This document shows positions 1 through 10,275 of a stretch of DNA of 64,000 nt, in pieces. The stretch's first letter is position 1. Every line of letters starts with the position of its first letter. This DNA comes from Marsupella aquatica (taxonomy: Eukaryota > Marchantiophyta). The notes under the pieces are model-generated. The model was not told the DNA's origin. It saw nothing but the letters and a program-made list of their open reading frames with translations, and did not search any database. Where the stretch lies: the NCBI GenBank assembly GCA_973895155.1, contig OZ316897.1, positions 21,576,001 through 21,640,000 on the forward strand, in the 5' to 3' direction. The translations under genes were made by a program, and so were the position numbers.

Positions 1-79
1 AAGAATTTATGTTTCAATTACTTTGGCGTTTAGTGTATAGACAGAATTACTGGGTTCAGCTTTGGCTTTGTCTAATCTT

Positions 80-180
80 GGCCATGGCTTAGTTTAGGGC
101 CACGGCTTAGCTTAGGTGAGTTTGGCCAGGGCTTAGCTTAGATCAGCTCGGCCCCCGCTTAACTTAGATCAGCTCGGCCT
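80..180. repeat. Short degenerate tandem repeat, about 26 bp unit
   Basis: Three 26-bp units start at about 98, 124 and 150, each beginning GGCC and carrying GCTTAGCTTAG or GCTTAACTTAG followed by a CAGCTC or GAGTTT tail. A shorter 18-bp unit precedes them at 80. Looser GCTTAG/TTAGC words continue to about 400, so the array probably decays rightward. No coding potential is visible. Confidence 0.6.
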
Positions 181-189
181 CAAATTGGA

Positions 190-1440
190 TTGACCTTGGA
201 ATCAGGTTATTACCTTGGGTTTGGGTTCCCCTCAACCCGAGGTTGGATTAGCCGCAACTTGGTCTCGAGTTAGCATAGGTCACCATGGGTTCGGGCTTAG
301 CTTAGGTTAGCATCATGTTAGCTTAGCAAGTAGTGGATTAGCTTGAGGCCATAGATTAGATAGGATAGTTGGGTTAGCCAAATTTGCGTTAGCTATGTCA
401 TTTTGGTTAGCTCAACAATTTGTACCCCTCTCGGTTTTGGGGTCATAATTTTCTCTATATTTGACCAAATTGGCTATAATTGAGCTTGTTGGAAAGAGGA
501 GCTTGAGAAAATATTTTTAAAAAATTTGATTGGTCCAATTCAAATTTTCTCACGAAACATTGAATCTTTTTGTCTCAGTTTGTTGTGAGACGTAGATCTC
601 ATTGAGATATACGTTTTGAGCCATAGGTTGGATCGGATGGCATAGGATAGGCACATATATAAAATAAAATCCAATGGCTTAGGAGAGGCGGAGCTGCACT
701 TCCAGAGGATCGGGCCACACATGAGGGAAATTATGAGTAACCCGAAGTCTCTTGTAGTAGTACTTGTGGTTTAAGCACGACCGTCTTATCCCTTACACCG
801 AAGGGGATTCTGCTAATGGTTGGACTTCTGTTCTAACCCGCATGACCTTTGTCTAGCACGACTGACTAGGGAAATTTTTGCTAATTGCCATAGTGAAGAA
901 GACTGCAAACGGCGTAGATTTGGGGAGCTATCGGTGTACATGAGGTCACCGGTCCACCTCCGGAGTGAAGGTGTTTGAGGTGATTAAGTGGGATCGGGCT
1001 AATACGTGCATACCTCAAGAGACTTTATGATTTAGCTCAAGATTCAGGGATAACCTACTACATTTGGGTGGATTTGGTTGCGTCGAGGACTTCTCTTCTT
1101 GGTGGTCTGGGGCTTCCCTCTGGACAAGTTGTGACGGGGCCAATGGCCCCAAAGAATGATTTTAAGGGGTAGTAGTGACACACACATGTAAATAAATAGA
1201 TTTGTGTCAAGATTTTTTTGATATTGTTCTCTTACAACCTCGCCGAAGATAGTTTACGCGCATTATAGATAAGGTGGGTGTTCATGTTTTTTATGTTCGC
1301 TTAATTTTAGTTGTCGGCCAAGCCTCAAGAGTAAGGGGGTTTTCCACTGGCTGGTACAAGATAAGGCATGTACCCTAATGCCCTTCCATGTAAGCGTCGG
1401 GGAATTTCCTATCTTTTTATTTAATTTTAAGTGGCCCTAG
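190..1440. other. Intergenic stretch, nothing recognised
   Basis: No convincing exon, RNA gene or transposon protein is seen on either strand. Short open frames have no coherent protein character. TTAGC-rich words persist in the first 200 bases. Confidence 0.5.
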
Positions 1441-2230
1441 TATCAGCATAATGGGGGCCGGGTCAAAAGGCGTGAGTGGCCAAGCGCCACTTTTGGGACC
1501 GGCCAGCAAAAGTTAGGGAAGGAAAAAAATAAGAGCAACCCTGCCAAGGAGCGACCCGGCCAGCAGCGAGCGACCCGAGTCGGCAGCAAGGCGGCCTGGG
1601 TGGTAGGGACCCAGCCAAGGAGGAACGGAGCCGGCCTGGGAGTGCCAAGGCCCGAAGAGCAAGTCGAGGGGGTTAAAAGCCCCAAAACCCTGGGCGCATA
1701 GGGTGCCGGGCCCCAAAGAGCAAGTATGGGGGGTCGGCCATAAAAGCGCCCATAGGGCCGTGAGCCGGGGGGAAGGAGGAGCGAGTAATGGGGGAGGGGA
1801 GTAAATTCCCCGACCCTGGGGAGGCAGGTACCAGGCATTGGAGGGGAGGCGCGAATGAAGGCCCGACTTCTTGGGACAGGCAGGTACGAGGGGGATGGGG
1901 ATTAAAATCCCCCAAACTTTGAGGATAGGGGGCAGTTAATGTCCCTGGATCCCAGGGAGATCCCCAATACTGAAGAGGCAGGTACGAAAGGAGGGGAGCG
2001 AGAGGGAGTAGGGAGGAGCCATAAAGACTCCCCAAGCCTGGAGGCTCCCCGCACCTGGGGGAGGCCTCGGCCACAGGGGACCGCACCGAGAGGAGGCAAG
2101 TAGGTGGGGAGGGGCTAATAAAAGCCCCCGTATCCTGGCGGATTCCCAAAACCTAGGGGGAGGCCTCGGCCATTAGGAGCAAGGCATTGGGGGGAGGAGC
2201 GGCCTACTTCAATCGCTCACTTCTAACTCC
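1440..2230. repeat. GC-rich degenerate array of small stem-loops
   Basis: G/C runs alternate with a short A/T core in the pattern GGGG-(N)TAAAA-CCCC. Clear examples are GGGGGTTAAAAGCCCC (1668-1683), GGGGAGTAAATTCCCC (1796-1811), GGGGATTAAAATCCCC (1897-1912) and GGGGCTAATAAAAGCCCC (2111-2128). Weaker versions lie near 1733, 1928 and 2006. Between them recur GAGGCAGGTAC (about 1820, 1879, 1977) and GGGGGAGGCCTCGGCC (about 2060 and 2156). Spacing is 30-105 bp. Composition contrasts sharply with the AT-rich flanks. Several long minus-strand frames cross it but have the low-complexity Pro/Leu/Gly character of GC-rich repeats, so I do not call them genes. Confidence 0.7.
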
Positions 2231-2815
2231 CTTTCTCATTTTTGCTCCTCACTCATTGCCGAACCTCCTTTCCTCAAATTTTTTGCACTCCTCATGTACA
2301 CATTGTCGAAACTCATTTCCTCATTTTTGCTCCTCATAAACCTTCCCCTTTGTGCTAAGATTTGCCTCTATTTTCTTTGGGTGATCTTGAGAGTGATCGT
2401 GAATTGAGCTGGAGTGGGGATTGACAAAGGCAGGTTGGAGAGGGAACCTAATTGATTTTATTGTGGCTGGTTACGGTGGCCGCTTGAGGCTAAGCTCTGG
2501 GAATTGAGAAACGGGAGTTTGGTCACCAATTGTGCTCTTGAGTGGGAGTGGAGTGGATGAGACCTCAAGACAGACCTGAGTTCACTAACACTCGCATTAG
2601 GAGATACAAGGCCTGCAACCTACCCGGGATTACATCACCTTGTAGCTAGCCAGAGACAAAGAAGAGAAATTGGCAACCAGGCCACAATGACGGGGACCAG
2701 TGAAGCACCCATGTCATGAAGGACTCAACAACGTTCATACCCCAAGACATTGGCCAAGCTTCTTGACGATAGCCATGAATTGTTTGAATCCACCGGGATT
2801 ATTGATTTAATGTGA
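2231..2815. other. Intergenic stretch, nothing recognised
   Basis: Pyrimidine-rich at 2200-2360, then ordinary sequence leading into the open frame at 2816. No motif could be assigned. Confidence 0.4.
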
Positions 2816-4356
2816 GTGGACATGCGTGCTCCAGTGGAAAGGCACTGGAAGATTGAGGAGGGAATGGAACTACGGGATGATGGGTTGTACTTTGCATGCA
2901 TCAAGTGCACCCTCCCTCATGACGAATTGACTTGGTTGCTGATGTTGCGTAACCAAGACCTGACATTCTACCCCATGGAGTCACCACAGGCACTCACATT
3001 GGAAGGGTTGGCCATGTACGTGAAAGAGGCCACCTCTGTGGTGCACATTTCCCTTGCATCCTTCAAGGACCCAATGCTCAGGGGTCTTGTTGGGAAGGTC
3101 CATCAATGAATACTCAGTCGGGTGCAATCAGGTATAATTATAGGGGAACACTTGGCCATTGCATTCGATATCAAGCAGCACCTTAAGCACACATACGGAT
3201 CCCAAAGGCCACAAGCCTGGGGGGCTCATCCATTTTCTTGGGTCATTTCTCTTGAACAGGATGGAGGGACTCATCCCAGTTCCCGAACCAGAGGAAGGAG
3301 TATTGCCCTCCTTCCCCACAGTATTACAAAAGATTACCACCACCATCGTGCAAAATTTGATCACGGATTCCACCAAGGAGCTGGCCACTAAGTCCATGGC
3401 GGAGGGGGCACCGGACAAAGAAGAGGATATGGATGAAGAGTTTACCATGCAGTCATTGGAGTCCTTGATTGGTGATCCCGAGGAGCCCATTGTGTATGAC
3501 ATTCCAGAGGTATACTTGGCGGAATTGCAAGAGTACCATGATGCTATTAACGAGGGTTGGCAATTGTGCAAGGCCATGAAGGGGGCTCTGAGTAGGGCCA
3601 ATGCTAAGGTGGCAACCTTGCAAGTCGGGCACAAGGCGCTGAAGGAGGTCATACTGTCCAAGGAGGAGACTATTCAAGAGAGGAGTAGGTTGTTGAAGCA
3701 AGCCTATGACCAGGTTGGCCACTTGCAAGGAGCCCTGTCCACCAAGGCCAAGGAAGCCAAGGAAGTAGTTGCTTTGAGAAAGGAGCTGGTAACAATGAAG
3801 CAAGCCGAAAAGGGTGTGGATACCCTCAAAAAGTAGATTTCAGAGTTGTGTGACCAGGTGAGTGCTTATGAGACAAGGGCCAAGAGAGCCGACGCCCTGA
3901 GTCTTGCGAAGAGGAAGAAGCCCTGTCCACCCGGTGTTACTCCCGTTGCTTCTCCAGATATGTTGGCCAAGGCCATTGATGCAGTGGTCATCAAAGTAAC
4001 CAAGACTTACGGGCCAATGTTGGAAGCGGCCAAGAAGGACAAGGAGAAGTGCAAAAGCCTAGAGAGTAAGTTGAAGTCAACTCGCAAAGCACTACGGAAG
4101 GCAACGTCTGGCCAGGGACCCACTGGTATTTTACACTGTCTCCAACAATTACCACTACCACCGTGTCATGCAGGATGAGAATGACTCCATCTGGCCAGAG
4201 GACATGATAGATTGCTTTGGAGTGGACAAGGAGGACATCACATCTTTGGGTGGATCTGACGACCTAGATGTTTTAGTTGCTCTAGGGATTCAGGTATGCC
4301 ATGCCTCAAAATTCCATCCCATTTTGTATTGTAAATGTCAAAATGTTGACTTGTAA
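2816..4356 (+). pseudogene. Coiled-coil reading frame, broken, probably transposon-derived
   Basis: An open frame at 2816-3109 ends just before a second at 3159. The second runs to a TAG at 3834-3836 and resumes in the same frame at 3846 to 4178. The frame containing 3259-4178 is Glu/Lys/Ala-rich, with heptad-like character around 3560-3830 and 3990-4110, suggesting a coiled coil. A further short frame (4168-4356) is acidic. Retention of the frame across the TAG suggests one ancestral protein with a nonsense mutation. No domain was recognised. Its position just upstream of a transposase-like pseudogene suggests it belongs to the same or a neighbouring mobile element; that link is inference. 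Confidence 0.4.
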
Positions 4357-5162
4357 CTGATCCACTTCTTCCTTGGTTGTAGACCTCAACCTCGGACTTT
4401 CATGTTCATGATGATGCACCATCCATCATTGAGGACTCTCAACCTTTACCAACTCAGGTCATGGATTCTCAAAGGGATGTAGTATTAGATTCTCAGCCTC
4501 CAATTGTCCCTCCTTCTGATGCAGATACTATTAGGACTAGATAATTTGCACCTCGTGTTCCTGCTAGAGTAGGGTTTTTGGAGCGGCATTTGATACATAC
4601 TTTTGTAGACCAACTACTTCCTACATGCCATATATCGGGATGTCCTCTTACTCCTCGAGTAGAGCATATCCATGAGTTGCAGCAGCTATGGTCCATTTGG
4701 ATTAGTCGTTGTGGTCAGGAAGGTCATGGGTGGACTTCCTTACTGGTGAGATGGAGCTAGGGAGGGGCACACCCATGATTACACCTATGTTATATCACTC
4801 CACGTTGTGCACCGGCTTGACATATACGGCATTGGCCTCAGACGCTTCACATTTAGGATTACATGCTCCTAGTCCACATCATTGGCATGATTTCCAAACT
4901 AGCCATGGACGATTTAGAGGAGGATGGATTGCGGCAGTGAAGGACCAGTGGGAGGCAGAGAAAAGGGCGTTGTGGCAAGTGTTGAACGATGGTCTACAAC
5001 ATAGGCGTGACCACGATCCCCATGAAGCAGGTTAGAGACAAGTTCATGGAAAAACTTGAGTGTTGATTGTCATTATTTACTTAGGCAATATTATTTACTA
5101 AAGCAATATTATCTTGTGGGTTTTTACAGATCCAGGTCTAGTTGTGTATCTAGATTGCAGAT

Positions 5163-6468
5163 GGGACTCATCCAGGAGTGGTTATCATGACACTGTTTCC
5201 ATCATCAATAATTATAGAGGATAATAGAGTCATAGAAATGGTAACTACTACTAGAAGGGAGGAGGCCAATTCATGGTACCATGAGGAGAGGGGAACCAGA
5301 AAGGCATTGGAGAGACTTTGAGATAACGGGATTGTGATCAAGGAGGCCATGCATGACGATAATAGGATAGTGGATACCATTATTGATGACTTGGGGATCA
5401 AGAATCAGAAAGATATGTGGCACAAGGCCAAAAATTTGTGCAAAAAATTTGTAGCCACCTTTCTTATCAATGTGGATATTGATCTTGCCACAACCAGGTC
5501 TGAATTGACAACTGCCACTTGCAAGAATTTGCAAGATTGATTGAAAGCTCGCAATGAGTACACGGGTTGCTCCAACTTGAGGAAGGATGCCTTAGTCCAT
5601 AAGGTGGCAGATATTAGAGGATTGCCAATGGAGACATTGGTCCTTGTAGTGACTCGTGGATTGAAACATCTAGAGCTTGTGCAGCACAACATGTCAACCA
5701 AGTTGAAAACTTGGTTTTATGTTTGTTGTCGTCGTTGTAAAAATACGTAAGTATATTATACTTTTTTTCATTTGTATCGGATTATTTGTCAAGTAATATT
5801 TCACAAGGTTGTTGTCTTCTATGTTTAGTGTAGCAAAGGAAATATGGTCAATATATTTATTTATAGACGCTATTTTGTTGTGCAGAGGAGGGAATAGTGA
5901 GTCATTGGCCTATGAGCTAAGCAATTGTGCAGATCATTGGGCTGGTGTTCATACAAAATGTCTAACATTGCCTAATCGACCATGCCATCACATTCATGAG
6001 GAGGGAGCTGCACAACTAGACTTATATTACAAGAGAGGTAAGAATGTAAATTGTAGGTTGTCTGTGAGTTGGTATTTTTCTGCGAATATTGACTAATAGC
6101 CACATAATTTGTTATGTATTACAGATTTGCCGACTCATGTTGCCATGAAGAATTTCATGTCAAAGTATATAAAGCCAACAAAGATGTCATTTTATACTAT
6201 GGCTAGAGAAAATTTCATGTCAAAAACTTTCCATTCGGTGATGGGAAAATATGCCACAAAATGCATTCACTTTCCAGCATCTCACAAAGCACGATTATTT
6301 TGTGTTGGACTGGATTGGAATGAAAACATTCGGCGCCTTGTTTGGAAAGTGTACAAGCGTGTGCCTGTCAACACTGTCGTTAGAGATAGGCATGCTTGGA
6401 CTCGGGTCATGGTGGCACGGACCACTACTTGGAAGGACCAAATATCTGGACGTATCTATGGAGTTTGA
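5163..6468 (+). pseudogene. Transposase-like gene with introns and internal stops
   Basis: One reading frame runs from about 5163 to 5746 through two TGA codons, one near 5320 and one at 5538-5540. It holds HDDN followed about 20 residues later by KDMWHKAKN, a spacing I associate with eukaryotic DDE-type transposases. A donor GTAAGT at 5747 and acceptor TGCAG ending at 5885 join the phases exactly. A second intron, 6038-6124 (GTAAGA...ACAG), also joins in phase. The last exon contains FHSVMGKYATKCIHF and LDWNEN, similar to the C-terminus of such transposases. The in-frame stops make it a pseudogene. The superfamily is not certain. Part of the 5' end may lie at 4400-5036. Confidence 0.5.
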
Positions 6469-6479
6469 TATGAGGTGAT

Positions 6480-7070
6480 GAAATATCTTATTTCTTAGCT
6501 AAGTTTGTGTATTACTGGAGTAATGTACTTGGTGATGGAATTATTTTCAAGTAGTCCAATATGTAATGTGCTAATTTGTTGTTGTGGTTGTCATGTGTAT
6601 CATGCACACAGATATTGAAGATGATTGAAAACACTTCATAGGGACCATCCCACTTTGGGAGACATTTTGCCTAGCCAATTATTTTCTGTAGTACTTTGAC
6701 CTACCTTAGTTACTTTTTGCCACAGTTTGGACTTATTGTAGGGTGACTTCAACTCATATTCACCTATATATGTACTTGGTAAATGACTTTTAGTACACTT
6801 TCATTTTGTTCCATTTGCACGATTTCTTGTCGGGTTATTGAAGACGTCTTAGAAGGTTTTATCTCTTTCATAATTTATTGGGTTTTATTGTTAACATAAT
6901 TTTTTTTGGTAATGTTCAATGATCATATCTTTTTTAATTGTTGTTTTCTTCCTTCTTCCTTTTGGAGATGGAACTTGAAGGCTTTTACTGGCCAGCCAAC
7001 TTGAGAATTTCAAAAAGCTATTTTTTATAGATAGGTATAAGTCCTGACAAAATGAGGGTATAAGGGTGCC
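6480..7070. other. Intergenic stretch, nothing recognised
   Basis: AT-rich sequence between the transposase-like pseudogene and a family of minus-strand genes. No element ends or exons could be identified. Confidence 0.4.
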
Positions 7071-7074
7071 TCGA

Positions 7075-7581
7075 TCAACCTACATTGGAGACCATGTTGC
7101 CTTGTACACACAAGATGGTCATGCTACTTAATATATACTTTTGAGCTATAAGATTGCTCCATGCCACCGTACATGCCTGTGCAGAACATCTAATTTTCAC
7201 ATAGCCTACAAATTGTTCCCCCTCGTCATGCCAAGCCTCCTTGATGGCTTCCTCCACAAGTGCAGGTAGTCGGGTTCTCTCACCAAACCCACACGCCCAA
7301 GCCAAATGGGTGTAGACCTGAAACCTTTTTTTCTTGTTCACACTTTCCGTGAGACTATAAGCAGCACACATCTGAAGATCCTCAAGTGGCATCGCTGGGT
7401 TCAACAACTCGTGACAATCTGCAATTGCCTTGAATAGTAAAGGCTGATCAAACTCAACCTCCAACAAGCAAGTCCATTGAGACAATTGAGTAGAACCATC
7501 GCTCCAGCTCAATAGATATGTCCCAAGGTCACGATCAATCAACGTCAAGGTGGCGGTGCTTCTTGGCAAATTATTGGCCAT
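7075..7581 (-). CDS. Unrecognised protein, copy 1 of a three-member tandem family
   Basis: The ATG at 7581 lies directly after a pyrimidine-rich tract ending in TAG, so it may open a downstream exon of a longer gene. The frame encodes about 168 residues without stops. Motifs shared with the two copies to its right are G-T/S-Y-x-L/V-S/T-W near the N-terminus, DCHxLLNP in the middle, CAAYS, a basic RxxxxxxHLAxAC segment, and RLPxLVEEAI near the C-terminus. This is the least damaged of the three copies. I do not recognise the family. It has no signal peptide or membrane segment if translation starts at this ATG. Function unknown. Confidence 0.5.
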   Translation of the reverse strand: MANNLPRSTATLTLIDRDLGTYLLSWSDGSTQLSQWTCLLEVEFDQPLLFKAIADCHELLNPAMPLEDLQMCAAYSLTESVNKKKRFQVYTHLAWACGFGERTRLPALVEEAIKEAWHDEGEQFVGYVKIRCSAQACTVAWSNLIAQKYILSSMTILCVQGNMVSNVG

Positions 7582-7759
7582 TCTACAAAACAAAAGACAT
7601 ACAAATATGGTAAATGAGTACACAATAACCATATAAAATGATGTGATATAATATTCAGATGGACATTGAGGTTAGGGATGTTTATTGCTACAATGGGGTC
7701 TCCCTATAAATATCTAAGAGTGAATCCCCCAAAAGCTTCTTCTCTCATTGCCAAGTATT

Positions 7760-8098
7760 TCATATAGCCTCTTCTAAAGTATCCGGGAGCCTTCCTCTTG
7801 CACCCAAGTGACAAGCCTGAGCCACATAACTGTGAACTAATGCTCTCTTTTGATGTGGTTCTTTTGCACACCAACTATACGCAGCCATCCGTAAGTATTC
7901 CTCAACACATATTATGGGGTTCAGGAGGTGGTGGCAATCCCGCACAACATTGCAAAACTCAGGAAAATTTGATTCAATGTCAGTCGTGGAAAAAAATTGA
8001 TGTCCATTGGTGTTCATTGGGTGTTCCACCCACGTCACAATGTATGTGCCATTGTCAAGCATGTCTAGGGTGATGGCTTGCCTATTTTTACCTTCCAT
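7760..8098 (-). pseudogene. Copy 2 of the unrecognised tandem family, C-terminally truncated
   Basis: The likely ATG at 8098 gives about 112 residues. It carries NGTYIVTW, DCHHLLNP, MAAYS and RGRLPDTLEEAI in the same order as copy 1. Translation stops immediately after EEAI, where copy 1 continues for about 50 residues; the sequence beyond still has weak similarity (a Trp-containing tail) but includes further stops. It could be a short functional paralogue or a truncated relic; I favour relic. Confidence 0.5.
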
Positions 8099-8322
8099 AT
8101 ATGCAGAGAAAATTATAGTAAGAATTATGAACCAGCTCAAAACCACATTGTCATGTATATTCATAGAACTACAAAGTTAACACCAACATTGACCAATGCA
8201 TGATGGATTTAGCCATGAAGTCTACATTATAGCAAAGCAACAAGTGATCATAAAAAAATTTTAAGTAACAAAATAGAATGCTACTTCAAATAACAGCAAA
8301 ATCTCTAGTGGCCTAGTTTCTA

Positions 8323-8703
8323 TTATTTTTCTTCACCCTCCCCGGGCCAAGTGGCAAGTATGACATCTTTCATGGGTCGGGGTAGGGTGTGTTTACTAGT
8401 CGATCCACAAACTGGGGCCAAGTGTGTAGACACTTGGAATCTCTTCCGACGCATCAATCTCTCACAATAACTAAATGCAGCACATATCCAAAGGTCCTCC
8501 AAGGGAGCTATGAAACTCAGGGCAGTATGGTAGAACTAGATAACATTGCAAAACTCAGGGAAATCTGACTGAATTTCTGCTAAGGTGGTTGTGCGCTCGA
8601 TGAGGGGGGCATTAGAGGGAGCATTTAGCTCCCGCCAGCTCAAATGGTAAGACCCATGATTCAGGTCAATCATATTGACACGTACACCTCGCTTTGGATC
8701 CAT
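8323..8703 (-). pseudogene. Copy 3 of the unrecognised tandem family, with an in-frame stop
   Basis: Reading minus from ATG at 8703, the frame encodes HGSYHLSW, FPEFCNVI, then TAG at 8536-8538. It continues in the same frame through LEDLWICAAFSY, RRKRFQVSTHLAPVCG and a C-terminus ending at TAA 8323-8325. Motif order and spacing match copies 1 and 2. FPEFCNV is shared with copy 2, whereas KRFQV..THLA is closer to copy 1. The single nonsense codon indicates a recently inactivated copy. A possible splice acceptor (TGCAG) sits just upstream of the ATG. Confidence 0.55.
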
Positions 8704-8709
8704 GTCGCT

Positions 8710-9530
8710 GCATTAGAACCAACAGTCATATCTGTATGTTCATATGTTAGACATTGAGAAAAAAAATTAAAAGAGCCAAATAACTTTGACTTGAAATGCC
8801 TCCAAGACGGGAATATATGTGCATTCGTCTGTTAGTCATAGAGAGATTTTGACCAAAAATACTTGGGGCTGTAAGTGTGTTCATGAAATAACAAAACTTA
8901 CTAATGAATAGGATAAACTTGAAGGTTTTTTTACAACTATTTGAAGGGGTCTACATTATGATGTGTTATTTGGTAAATGAATGACAATTAGTAAGTTAGA
9001 GATCATATAGTATGGACATAGTTACAGAAGGGTTGTAGAATTATAGACCCAATTATTTGGAGGGTTGTCCAAGAGGGGTCTATATGTGTTCACCCTGACA
9101 ACATGAAAAAACAAGTAAGTCGGATAAAAACAAGTAAGTCGGACAGATATATTTTCTCACATTCAGCTTAGTGGGGATGTATACTAAAGAGATATAGACC
9201 AATTGGTATGAAGGACCCAATTGAGGTGAAACTTTGGGAGAGGTCAACCGGTACTATAAGCCTATGTGCCAACCTTCAAAATTGACAGAATGAGTGATTA
9301 TATGATGGTTGGCAGGGAGAAGCATCCTACCTTGACTGTCCTGTAGCGTTGTAACTGCAGGATTTGTTCATGAGGTTTTTTCATATTCGGCACTAGCTTA
9401 TTTCCGCAAAAGACAAATAGGTTAGTGCACTCTTTTTGAAGCTCAAGAAGGTCAGAGCTGTCTAGCTGGGCCGTGTAAAGCCAAGAAGAAAAGGCCGAGA
9501 CACAAAGCTAGCTCGCAACATATACGAAGC
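8710..9530. other. Intergenic stretch, nothing recognised
   Basis: A 15-base word, ACAAGTAAGTCGGA, recurs at about 9111 and 9129. No coding potential or RNA gene is apparent. Confidence 0.4.
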
Positions 9531-9531
9531 T

Positions 9532-9990
9532 TTGCTCCGGGCTGTGGAAAGCAACGCTCGACTTGTTCTAGAGAAATTGCTTCTTTCCCCGGATATTGAT
9601 ATCTCGTTGCAATCACTGGACAAATATCCAAAGCGTGTGATTGGTAGTCGGGACGAGACTGTTTGGAAGAATACATTCCAAAATATAGATTCTCACCTTT
9701 TGCGGTTTGTCCCTGATCCAACAAAATTGGGAGAAAGTAATCCCAGACGTTCATGCATGACCAGTCAGAGGAAAATGATGGGGCAGAGGGAAGAGCTTCA
9801 GAGAAAGAGGGTCGGAGAGGAGATGAAAATCAAAGCAAATGATCATGTCAGTAATGGCAAAAATAATGGCGGCTCTACAATGTGCATGGGCCCTTCAAGC
9901 CAGAAGACTTTGTTCTCTCCCAACACGAAGAAGACCAGCAAGCTCGGAAAAAAAGGCACAATTTTGGTAGATTCATTTGTCTGTACGTAG
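9532..9990 (+). CDS. Hypothetical open frame, unrecognised
   Basis: The first codon is not ATG, and in-frame coding continues upstream through a lysine/arginine-rich stretch. The start AVESNARLVLEKLLLSPDIDIS faintly resembles an ankyrin-type helix pair; the remainder is polar and lysine-rich. There is no recognised catalytic motif. It could be an exon of a larger gene or chance. The call is weak. Confidence 0.2.
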   Translation: MLRAVESNARLVLEKLLLSPDIDISLQSLDKYPKRVIGSRDETVWKNTFQNIDSHLLRFVPDPTKLGESNPRRSCMTSQRKMMGQREELQRKRVGEEMKIKANDHVSNGKNNGGSTMCMGPSSQKTLFSPNTKKTSKLGKKGTILVDSFVCT

Positions 9991-10179
9991 TTTGTCTTCC
10001 CTCACTCCACACCCTCCTCAATTGGATCAGGTCATGCGAGGCAGCTATAGTCCTCATACCAGATAAAACTATTCAACTCACCCACCAAAGAATAATCTCC
10101 AAAGGCGGAAGTGCCGGATTCATGATGGCCAAGAAGAATCTCAGTTATTCACTGCAATCGAAACAGCCCCTTGGTCCAG

Positions 10180-10275
10180 GCCAAAAGTTTCTAACGAGCA
10201 TTGAAAGTTGAGCTGGTGAGGGCCTACCTCAAGGCCAAAAGTTTCTAACGAGCATGCAAAGTTGAGCTGGTGAGT
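10180..10275. repeat. Direct duplication of about 42 bp
   Basis: The segment beginning GGCCAAAAGTTTCTAACGAG and ending GAGCTGGTGAG occurs at about 10180-10221 and again at about 10233-10275 with only a base or two of difference. A short spacer separates them. Each copy ends in CTGGTGAG, which resembles a splice donor, so the duplication may have doubled a 5' splice site. Confidence 0.7.

Noticed and set aside
1443-2149. Several long minus-strand open frames in the GC-rich block
   Set aside because: Their Pro/Leu/Gly composition and presence in several registers at once follow from the repetitive GC-rich DNA; no domain is seen.
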